A DNA stretch of 64,000 nt, taken from NCBI RefSeq assembly GCF_002001175.1, contig NZ_MUNT01000001.1:1-64000 (forward strand). The letters are read 5' to 3'. Position numbers and translations under genes: made by a program. The first letter of the stretch is position 1. The number at the start of each line of letters is the position of its first letter. Origin of the DNA: Rhodanobacter sp. C03. GTDB lineage: Bacteria; Pseudomonadota; Gammaproteobacteria; Xanthomonadales; Rhodanobacteraceae. The notes under the pieces were generated by a model. The model was given only the letters and a program-made list of their open reading frames with translations, did not search any database and was not told where the DNA came from. Shown piece after piece: positions 57,112 to 64,000 of the stretch.

Positions 57112-59409
57112 ATGAAAATCGCCGGTTTCGTCTTCAGCATCGTCGCCCTGCTGGGTGCGGCCCATGCGGCCACGCCGCCGTTGCTGCCGATGCCGGCACA
57201 AATCGAGGTCGCCAGCGGCGCGTTCCCGGTCGCCGACGGCACGACGATCGTGGTGCCCGCGCATGATGCCGCCACGCGGCAGACCGCGCAGTACCTCGCC
57301 GACTTGCTGACTCGCACGCGCGGGCTGCATCTGAAAGTGAAGGTGCGCGCGGCGCCGTCGCGCGGTGCCATCATGTTGTCGCGCGAAGCCGACGCGCCGG
57401 TGGCGCACGCGGAAGGCTATGCGATCGACGTCACGCCCGATGGCCTGCACCTCCGCGCGCGGGACGATGCCGGCCTGTTCTACGGCGCCATCACCCTGTG
57501 GCAATTGATGACGCCGGACGCCAAACGTGGCCCGGTGCAGGTGCCGGCGCTGCATATCCGCGATCAGCCGCGCTTTGCCTGGCGCGGGCTGATGCTGGAC
57601 TCTGCGCGACATTTCCAATCGGTCGCCGAGATCGAGCGATTGCTGGATCAGATGGCCCAGCACAAGCTCAACGTGTTTCATTGGCATCTCACCGACGACC
57701 AGGGCTGGCGCATCCAGATCAAGCGCTACCCCGAACTCACTCGTGTTGGCGCATGGCGCACGCCGCCGGATGCGGGACACGACGGCGAGCCATTGCGCTA
57801 TGGCGGTTTCTATACGCAAGAGCAGATCCGCCAGATCGTTGCCTATGCCGCCGCGCGCCATATCACGGTAGTACCGGAGATCGACATGCCCGGTCATGCG
57901 CAGGCCGCGGTGGCGGCGTACCCGCAGCTCGGCGTGACCGGCAAGCGTCCACCGGTATCGGTCGACTGGGGCGTCAATCCCTACCTGTACAACGTGGACG
58001 ACGGCAGCTTCGAGTTCATCGACCACGTGCTTGATGAAGTGATGGCGCTATTCCCGTCGAAGTACATCCACGTCGGCGGCGATGAGGCGATCAAGGATCA
58101 GTGGCAAGCCTCGCCTGCGGTGCAGGCGAAGATGCATGCGCTGGGGCTGAAGGACGAGGATGCGCTGCAGGGCTGGTTCATCGATCGCATCGGCCAGTAC
58201 CTGGCCGCGCACGGCCGGCAGCTGGTGGGCTGGGACGAGATTCTCGACGGCGGCGTGCCGGCCGATGCAACCGTGATGTCGTGGCGCGGCAGCAAGGGCG
58301 CGATCAAGGCCGCGCAGCAGGGACACGACGTGGTGTTGTCGCCGGCACCGGATCTGTACTTCGATCAGCTGCAAAGCGATAACGCCGACGAGACGGCCGG
58401 GCGCATTCCCGCGCAGAGTCTGGCCCACATATACGCGTTCGAGCCGGTGCCGACGGATCTCGATGCAGCGCAGGCCAGCCATGTGCTGGGCGCGCAGGCG
58501 AACGTGTGGACCGAGCACATGCCGACGATGCAGCATGTCGAGCATGCGGTGTTCCCGCGGCTGGATGCGTTGAGTGAAGTGGACTGGTCGCCGGCCGCAT
58601 CGCGCGACTGGAACGGTTTCCTCGACCGGCTGCCGGCGCAGTTCGCGCGCTATCGCGCGCAGCACATCGGCTATGCCGACAGTGCGTTCGCGCCGGACAT
58701 CAAGATAGATCGGAGTGCCGCTCTGACCAGCGGTACGACGCAAGTCACGCTGTCCAATCAGGCCGGCTACGGTGAACTGCATTACACGCTGGACGGCCGC
58801 GCGCCTGACCGGAACGCACCGGTGTACAAGGCGCCGTTCGCGGTGAAGTTGCCGCTGACGGTGCGCGCGGCGGCATTTGCCACCGACGGTGTCGAGCTGG
58901 CTGCGTCACGTGAGCGCGTGTTCGATCGGGCCAGTCTGCTCAGCCTCGCCGGCAACGAGATGCCGAATTGTCCGGGCAGCGATTTCCGCCTGCGCGTGCA
59001 GCCAATGCCCGATGCCACTTCGCTGGCGCCGGTGTACAGCATCAACGTGTTCAACAGCTGCCAGCTGTATCCGTCTACGCCAATGCAGGGTGTCGCGTCG
59101 ATCCATGTCGAGGCGGTACGAATCGAGCGCAACTATGCGCTGGCGCATGAGCAGAAACTGGTGGTGTCACGCCCGCACAGCACGCCGTTCGGCGAGCTGG
59201 TGGTGCATCAGGATCAATGCGATGGTTCGGTATTGGCCAGCTTGCCGCTGCCCGATCCGGCGCACAGTGCGCGCCGCTTCACGCTCGATGCGGCGCTGCC
59301 CGCGCAGCAGGGCGAGCATGCGCTGTGCCTGATCTATACCGCGCCGATCGACGGTCCGTTGTATGCGCTGGATCGGGTGACACTGATGCCGGGCACTACG
59401 AAGCTGTGA
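57112..59409 (+). CDS. Beta-N-acetylhexosaminidase, glycoside hydrolase family 20
   Basis: The 765-residue exported enzyme starts MKIAGFVFSIVALLGAAHA. It has an N-terminal GH20b-type domain (about 25-150) and the catalytic TIM barrel (about 153-510) with RGLMLDSARHF, HWHLTDDQGW and HVGGDEAIKD, whose Asp324-Glu325 pair is the catalytic couple of GH20. A chitobiase-like C-terminal domain follows, from about 540 to the end. It releases GlcNAc from chitooligosaccharides or glycans, feeding NagP. The ATG at 57112 has GGGAG ahead; a TTG one codon earlier is possible. Its stop overlaps the start of nagX. Confidence 0.93.
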   Translation: MKIAGFVFSIVALLGAAHAATPPLLPMPAQIEVASGAFPVADGTTIVVPAHDAATRQTAQYLADLLTRTRGLHLKVKVRAAPSRGAIMLSREADAPVAHAEGYAIDVTPDGLHLRARDDAGLFYGAITLWQLMTPDAKRGPVQVPALHIRDQPRFAWRGLMLDSARHFQSVAEIERLLDQMAQHKLNVFHWHLTDDQGWRIQIKRYPELTRVGAWRTPPDAGHDGEPLRYGGFYTQEQIRQIVAYAAARHITVVPEIDMPGHAQAAVAAYPQLGVTGKRPPVSVDWGVNPYLYNVDDGSFEFIDHVLDEVMALFPSKYIHVGGDEAIKDQWQASPAVQAKMHALGLKDEDALQGWFIDRIGQYLAAHGRQLVGWDEILDGGVPADATVMSWRGSKGAIKAAQQGHDVVLSPAPDLYFDQLQSDNADETAGRIPAQSLAHIYAFEPVPTDLDAAQASHVLGAQANVWTEHMPTMQHVEHAVFPRLDALSEVDWSPAASRDWNGFLDRLPAQFARYRAQHIGYADSAFAPDIKIDRSAALTSGTTQVTLSNQAGYGELHYTLDGRAPDRNAPVYKAPFAVKLPLTVRAAAFATDGVELAASRERVFDRASLLSLAGNEMPNCPGSDFRLRVQPMPDATSLAPVYSINVFNSCQLYPSTPMQGVASIHVEAVRIERNYALAHEQKLVVSRPHSTPFGELVVHQDQCDGSVLASLPLPDPAHSARRFTLDAALPAQQGEHALCLIYTAPIDGPLYALDRVTLMPGTTKL

Positions 59410-60476
59410 ACGCAGCGCCGCCGCGGCTCGCTTCGCTCGATGCGCTGCGCGGCTGCACCGTGGCGGCGATGCTGCTGGTCAACGATCCCGGCGACTGGAG
59501 TCATGTCTACGCGCCGCTGGATCATTCGGCATGGAATGGCTGCACGCCGACCGACCTGGTGTTTCCATTCTTCCTGTTCGTGGTCGGCGTGTCGGTGGCG
59601 CTGGCGATCCTGCCGCGGCTGGAGCAGGGTTCGTCGCCGCTGACACTGACACGCGCGGCGTTGTGGCGCGCGCTGCGCATCCTCGTACTGGGTGTGGCGA
59701 TCAACGTGCTGGCAGCGTTGTTGATGCATGGCGTGCATCTGCGTTTCCCCGGTGTGCTGCAACGGATCGGCTTGTGCTTCGCCGGCGTGGCGCTGTTCGC
59801 GATCCACACGAAGCCGCGCACGCAATGGCTCGCGATCGCGCTGCTGTTGTTCGGTTACTGGGGCCTGCTGCTGGCCGGCGGTTCGCTGGAGCCATGGGCG
59901 AATATCGTCAGCCGCACCGACAGTGCGGTGTTCGGTCGCTTCGTCTACCTGCTCGATCCAGCCACGGGTCGCGGCCACGATCCGGAAGGCCTGCTCAGCA
60001 CGCTGCCGGCGCTGGCCAGCACCTTGCTCGGACTGCGCGCGGGCTGCTGGTTGCGCCAGGAAAAACTCAAGTGGTTGTTGATCGCCGGTGTGCTGTCGCT
60101 GTTGCTCGGTGCGCTGTGGTCGCTGTGGCTGCCGCTCAACAAGAACCTGTGGACGCCCTCGTTCGTGCTGTGGTGCGCGGGCTGGGCTGCGCTGACACTG
60201 CTGGCATTCCACTGGATGATTGATCGGTGTGGCTGGCCGGCACTCGGGCGGCGTTTCGGCGTCAATGCGATCGCCGCCTATGCCGGCTCGGAACTGATGC
60301 AGATCCTGCTGCCCGGGTTGGGATTGGCATCGCTGTACCGTCACCTGTTCGCGAACTGGATGACGCCGCTGTTCGGGCCCGATATCCCCTCACTGGCGTT
60401 TGCGCTGGTGTTCGTGGCGGTGTGGTGGCTGATCGTCTACGCGTTGGACCGGCGGCATATCCATCTCAAGCTTTGA
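59406..60476 (+). CDS. nagX: NagX: DUF5009/HGSNAT-like membrane acyltransferase family protein
   Basis: The 356-residue protein has about ten membrane helices and the N-terminal family mark RLASLDALRGCTVAAMLLVN, then DHSAWNGCTPTDLVFPFFLF. This is the COG4299/heparan-alpha-glucosaminide N-acetyltransferase-like group called NagX in bacterial GlcNAc regulons, where it is conserved but of unproven function. It begins with GTG overlapping the GH20 stop (GTGA). The His in DHSAWNG lies where HGSNAT has its acetyl-carrying His, so acetyl transfer across the inner membrane is conceivable. Confidence 0.88.
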   Translation: MNAAPPRLASLDALRGCTVAAMLLVNDPGDWSHVYAPLDHSAWNGCTPTDLVFPFFLFVVGVSVALAILPRLEQGSSPLTLTRAALWRALRILVLGVAINVLAALLMHGVHLRFPGVLQRIGLCFAGVALFAIHTKPRTQWLAIALLLFGYWGLLLAGGSLEPWANIVSRTDSAVFGRFVYLLDPATGRGHDPEGLLSTLPALASTLLGLRAGCWLRQEKLKWLLIAGVLSLLLGALWSLWLPLNKNLWTPSFVLWCAGWAALTLLAFHWMIDRCGWPALGRRFGVNAIAAYAGSELMQILLPGLGLASLYRHLFANWMTPLFGPDIPSLAFALVFVAVWWLIVYALDRRHIHLKL

Positions 60477-60481
60477 GGTCG

Positions 60482-60640
60482 TCAGCGCCGGCCGCGCAGT
60501 GCCTTGATGAACAGGGCCATCGCCAGCAGGCCGAGCACGAAGCCGATGCCGGCGCCCCACATCGCACCGTTCTGACCGGCGATCAAATAGCCCACGCCGA
60601 AGCCCAATGGAAACAACAGCAGCATGGGGAGACAGCCCAT
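60482..60640 (-). CDS. 52-residue membrane protein of unknown function
   Basis: Reading leftward from ATG 60640, a 52-codon ORF encodes MGCLPMLLLFPLGFGVGYLI, then AGQNGAMWGAGIGFVLGLLA and a basic tail ending RGRR. Two hydrophobic helices joined by a short QNGAMWG turn are evident. It follows the helicase gene on the same strand with 16 bases between, so it is likely co-transcribed. Small glycine-rich two-helix proteins of this kind are common but uncharacterised. Confidence 0.6.
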   Translation of the reverse strand: MGCLPMLLLFPLGFGVGYLIAGQNGAMWGAGIGFVLGLLAMALFIKALRGRR

Positions 60641-60656
60641 CGGATCAGTCCTTGTT

Positions 60657-63600
60657 TCAGCGCGCTGCAGTCAGCGTATCGGGCAGTGACGGCGGATGCC
60701 GCAGCAGTGCGTGTTTCGCGGTCTGGGTTTCGGCGCCGGACAATTCGATCAGCGGCACGAGCTTGCCGCCAACCAGGGCCGCAATCGCCACGCCATCGCG
60801 ATACAGCACGCGCGAACCGGCCAGCGCCGGCACCTTGTCGCCGACCAGCACGGTGCCAACCAGGTTCAATGGATCGCAGCCGCTGAGGCAGACCAGCTCG
60901 CCGTCGTCTGCACGTTGACGCACCGCGCGCAGCGGTGCAATCGCTTCGGGCAGCGCGAACTGCTCGCCGACCAGGCCTTCGACAAAGCGGCCGCCGCGAA
61001 TCTCCCCGCGTGCCTCCAGCCGGTGATACACGCGCAGCAGTTCGCGCCACGACGGCAGCCACGGCGCCTCGCGCTCCAGCAGTTTCCAGAACACCACACC
61101 GTAGCGGCGCAGCAGGGTGCGCGCGATATGCTCGATCGCCTCGGGATCTGGCTTGGCCCCTCCTTTGCGGGCAGGAGAGGGTAGGGGCGAGGCGATCTTC
61201 GTCGTGCTGCGCGTCAACGACCAGCGTCCCGCATCTTCGATGCCGTTGAGCAGGTGCCTACGCAGGCGCCGATGCCGACCGCCATCGCGCTTGGCCGCCG
61301 GCAGCAGCAGCGCGCGCAGGCCGGCGAAGCTGTCCGCGCTGACGCGGCCGGCGGCAACCAGTTCGCCCAGCGCGTCCTCCAGTTCGGTACGCAGCAGGTG
61401 GGTGACGCCGAGCAGCTCATCGAAGAACAGCGCCCCCTGCTCGCGCAGTGTTTCGGCGACTGCCTGGGCGCGTGACGACAGCAGAATGTCCTGGCCGTTC
61501 TCGTCCGCCGCGATGGACGTCCAGGCATTCATGCTGCGGCGTGGCAACAGCACGATCGGTGTGCTGCGCAACGGCCCGCCACCACCACTGCCGGCACGCA
61601 GGCGGCCCCAGCTGATCCGGCCAGCGCGGCACAGTTCATCCAGCCAGCTGATCGAATAATCGTCGATGCGCGCCGGCAGGATTTCCGTTTCCCACGCACC
61701 AGCGGCCGCCTCGAAGCCTTCCAGCTGCGCCAGCGTGGCGCTCAATGCATCCGGCCCACGCAGTCGGGTCGTCGCCGACACGTGCTGCCAATCGAACAGG
61801 AAGCGCATCAGCTCACGCCGGCTGACTGGCTCGATTTCGCGGCGCAGCCGGCCGAGCGTATAGCGGTGGATGCGCGCCAGCAGATGCCGCTCGCACCATT
61901 CCGTCGCGGTCGTGTTGGTGGTGAAGCGACCCTGCATCACATAGCCTTCGGACTGCAGGCGAAGCAGGGCGTGTTCGATGTCGCCTGCTTCGACTGCCAG
62001 CGATCCCGCCAGTGTCGCCACGGTGACCGGGCCGAGCCCGCCGAGACGATGGCGTACCAGTTCCAGCAAGGCATCCTCGCGCGCCCAAGTCTGCGCGGCG
62101 TATTCGACGGGAGCGGTGATCGGCGGTTGCATCGACGCGGAAGGATGCACGGTCTGCCACAGCGGCAACTTCTCGGCCGATGTCCAGATCTGTCTTTCTG
62201 TTGTAGGAGCGGCTTCAGCCGCGACCGGCGATCGCGTCGCGGCTGAAGCCGCTCCTACAGTTTCGATGGTGAGCAGAGTTGTTCGGCTGCTCCGGGCCAG
62301 TGCCTGCAGTCGTTGGCCCCAGCCAGAGCCGGCGGCGGCCTCAGTGGCTGTCACGAAACCCAGCAACGTCAGCGCCTCGTGCATCTCGTCCGCATCGCGC
62401 ACTTGCGGCCACGCCTCGTCGCGCACGGCGGCGATCGCCTCCGGATCGAGCCGGCCCAGATCGTCGGCGCTCTCACCTTCATTCCAGCGACGCGTTTGCA
62501 CGGCCTGGGTGCGGCGTTCTTCCAGCGGCGCGTCGTCGAGGAAGGCGTACGGTGCGGCGTTCAAGACTTCGGCGGCGAGCGGGCTCGGCCCGGTGAGGTC
62601 GCGCGCGATCACACCGATTTCGCCGTTCTCCAGGCCACGCAGGACCTGTAGCAGGCCATCCACGTCCATCGCTTCGCGCAGGCAGTCGTGCATGGTCTGG
62701 TTGACCAGTGGATGATCCGGCACCTCGCGCTCGCCCACGATGTTTTCCAGGCAGGCGACCTGGTCGGGGAACACGGCGGCGAGCAGGTCCTCACTCTTCA
62801 TGCGCTGCAACGGCGGCGGCGTCTTCTTGCCGCCGGTGAAGCGCGGCAGCGCCAGTGCCGTCACCGCGTTCCAGCGCCAGCGTGCGGGGAACAGCGGGGC
62901 ATCCAGCAGGGCCTGGATCAGCACGTGCTCGGCGGTGTTCGAATGCAGGTAGTGCGCGACTTCCTCCAGTGGGAAGCTGTGGCTGGTCGACAGCGACAGC
63001 ACGATCGCATCCTCGGTCGCCGCCGCCTGCAGCTCGAAGTTGAACTGGCGGCAGAAGCGCTTGCGCAGCGCAAGGCCCCACGCGCGATTGATGCGGCTGC
63101 CCCACGGCGTGTGGATCACCAGCTGGGTGCCACCGGATTCGTCGAAGAAGCGTTCCAGCACCAGCGTGTGCTGGGTCGGCAATATGCCGAGCGCGGCCTT
63201 CGCGCGGGCCAGATAGTCGGCCAGCTGCTGCGCAGCGGCTTCGTTCAAGCCGAGCTGATCGGAGAGCCATTTCATCGCAGCTGGCACGCCACCGGCATCC
63301 AGCTGCTCGGAAATTTCGTCACGCAGCCGCGATACGCCGAACGACAATTCCTTGCTGCGCCCCGGTGCTTCGCCCAGCCAGAACGGAATGCTCGGCGGCG
63401 CGCCGTGCGCATCTTCCACTCGCAACCGGTCGCGCTCGACGCGCTGGATGCGATAACTGGTGTTGCCGAGCTGGAAGATGTCGCCAGCCATGCTCTCGAC
63501 CGCGAAATCCTCGTTCACGGTGCCCACGATGATCGCCTGCGGCTCCAGCACCACTTTGTAGTCGGCGGTATCGGGAATGGTGCCGCCGGAAGTCAGCGCG

Positions 63601-64000
63601 GTCAGCCGTGCACCGCGACGTGCACGCAGCTGGCGATGCACGGCGTCGCGGTGGATGTACGCGGCGCGCGCACCGCGGCGGGTAGTGAAACCTTCGGCCA
63701 GCATGCGCACCACGGCGTCGAAATCGGCGCGAGCCAGCTCGCGATACGGATGCGCGCGGCGCACCAGGTCGTACAGCGCATCCTCGTCCCATTCCTGGCA
63801 GGCGACTTCGGCGACGATCTGCTGGGCCAGCACGTCGAGTGGCTGCGGCGGAAGGATCAGCGCATCGAGCTCGCCGCGACGCACGCAGTCAAGCAGCGCG
63901 GTGCATTCGATAAGATCGTCGCGGGTGGCCGGAAACAATCGAGCCTTCGGCGTGCCGCCGATACTGTGGCCGGAGCGGCCGGCCCGTTGCAGGAAGGCAG
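60657..64000 (-). CDS. lhr: Lhr-type ATP-dependent DNA helicase, C-terminal part (5' end beyond the window)
   Basis: More than 1100 codons are visible. The reading frame stays open to the right window edge, where helicase motif VI appears as QRAGRSGHSIGG. The N-terminal RecA-like lobes lie outside. Downstream of it come the winged-helix/WYL-like Lhr core (ARAAYIHRDAVHRQLRARRG, EDFAVESMAGDIFQLGNTSY, HTPWGSRINRAWGLALRKRF) and the long C-terminal Lhr extension (about 650-1090) related to uracil-glycosylase-like HTH_42 proteins. Lhr helicases unwind RNA/DNA hybrids in DNA repair. A GTAG palindrome sits in frame at 62202-62260. The start inside this stretch offered by ORF calling (63938) is not real. 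Confidence 0.92.
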   Translation of the reverse strand, partial: AFLQRAGRSGHSIGGTPKARLFPATRDDLIECTALLDCVRRGELDALILPPQPLDVLAQQIVAEVACQEWDEDALYDLVRRAHPYRELARADFDAVVRMLAEGFTTRRGARAAYIHRDAVHRQLRARRGARLTALTSGGTIPDTADYKVVLEPQAIIVGTVNEDFAVESMAGDIFQLGNTSYRIQRVERDRLRVEDAHGAPPSIPFWLGEAPGRSKELSFGVSRLRDEISEQLDAGGVPAAMKWLSDQLGLNEAAAQQLADYLARAKAALGILPTQHTLVLERFFDESGGTQLVIHTPWGSRINRAWGLALRKRFCRQFNFELQAAATEDAIVLSLSTSHSFPLEEVAHYLHSNTAEHVLIQALLDAPLFPARWRWNAVTALALPRFTGGKKTPPPLQRMKSEDLLAAVFPDQVACLENIVGEREVPDHPLVNQTMHDCLREAMDVDGLLQVLRGLENGEIGVIARDLTGPSPLAAEVLNAAPYAFLDDAPLEERRTQAVQTRRWNEGESADDLGRLDPEAIAAVRDEAWPQVRDADEMHEALTLLGFVTATEAAAGSGWGQRLQALARSSRTTLLTIETVGAASAATRSPVAAEAAPTTERQIWTSAEKLPLWQTVHPSASMQPPITAPVEYAAQTWAREDALLELVRHRLGGLGPVTVATLAGSLAVEAGDIEHALLRLQSEGYVMQGRFTTNTTATEWCERHLLARIHRYTLGRLRREIEPVSRRELMRFLFDWQHVSATTRLRGPDALSATLAQLEGFEAAAGAWETEILPARIDDYSISWLDELCRAGRISWGRLRAGSGGGGPLRSTPIVLLPRRSMNAWTSIAADENGQDILLSSRAQAVAETLREQGALFFDELLGVTHLLRTELEDALGELVAAGRVSADSFAGLRALLLPAAKRDGGRHRRLRRHLLNGIEDAGRWSLTRSTTKIASPLPSPARKGGAKPDPEAIEHIARTLLRRYGVVFWKLLEREAPWLPSWRELLRVYHRLEARGEIRGGRFVEGLVGEQFALPEAIAPLRAVRQRADDGELVCLSGCDPLNLVGTVLVGDKVPALAGSRVLYRDGVAIAALVGGKLVPLIELSGAETQTAKHALLRHPPSLPDTLTAAR
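62202..62260. repeat. GTAG-type REP palindrome, copy 8, inside the lhr coding sequence
   Basis: TGTAGGAGCGGCTTCAGCCG and CGGCTGAAGCCGCTCCTACA form a 59-base palindrome with a short centre. It lies within the lhr frame and is translated as a 19-20 residue Ala-rich insert (VGAASAATRSPVAAEAAP), which keeps the frame open. All other copies in the window are intergenic. Confidence 0.9.

Noticed and set aside
63936..63938. Start codon for the helicase at 63938
   Set aside because: The frame stays open to the window edge and the upstream codons encode helicase motif VI, so the gene begins outside the window.

Overview
The window looks like chromosomal DNA of a high-GC gammaproteobacterium of the Xanthomonadales, most likely Rhodanobacteraceae (Rhodanobacter or Dyella type). 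The clues are Entner-Doudoroff genes, a NagQ/NagB-II/NagA set, large TonB-dependent receptors, a LytS/AlgZ-LytTR pair, eight copies of a GTAGGAGC...GCTCCTAC palindromic repeat scattered between genes, and Xanthomonas-like attC sites. The genus is inferred, not demonstrated. No rRNA, tRNA or CRISPR was seen.

Layout. 1-2318: lower-GC array of integron gene cassettes reading leftward, with four complete attC sites, a fifth cut by an IS3-family element at the left edge, and no integrase in the window. 2550-6758: LytTR response regulator and histidine kinase, a carboxylesterase, two tandem TonB-C-like secreted proteins. 6940-11282: S9 peptidase, then cupredoxin and DUF4142 genes divergent from an ECF sigma factor. 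11386-16413: leftward zwf-pgl-edd-eda (complete glucose-6-phosphate to pyruvate plus glyceraldehyde-3-phosphate route), interrupted by repeat elements. 16628-19683: nagQ-nagB-II-nagA for amino-sugar breakdown. 19830-22107: cobalamin riboswitch, terminator and btuB. 22404-30262: two large paralogous RND pumps without adaptor genes, then an MFS exporter. 30347-34011: DUF2239 gene behind a palindromic promoter, and an M16 peptidase pair (active plus inactive subunit). 34096-38905: leftward marR-omf-emrA-emrB tripartite efflux operon with a perfect operator palindrome. 39471-45941: AraC regulator followed by a rightward sulfur-linked cluster (DsrE, orphan binding protein, two-haem cytochrome, TsdA-like lipoprotein, metallo-beta-lactamase-fold hydrolase, TIGR01244 phosphatase-fold protein, TauE exporter). 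45966-48533: EamA transporter, S10-like peptidase. 48758-60476: GlcNAc/chitin-oligosaccharide utilisation locus (LacI regulator, sugar MFS, sugar kinase, TonB receptor, cupin-like protein, GH20 hexosaminidase, NagX). 60482-64000: a 52-residue membrane protein and the C-terminal part of an Lhr-type helicase running off the window.

How the parts fit. The GH20 enzyme and TonB receptor would supply GlcNAc, the MFS carrier and kinase would import and phosphorylate it, and NagA and NagB-II, encoded 30 kb away, would feed it into central metabolism next to the Entner-Doudoroff operon. Near-perfect LacI operators (CAACGTTG core) between the sugar carrier and kinase genes tie the second locus to its regulator. 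The least conventional assembly is the 40400-45941 cluster, which I read as a periplasmic thiosulfate/persulfide handling system; this is inference from family membership and gene order.
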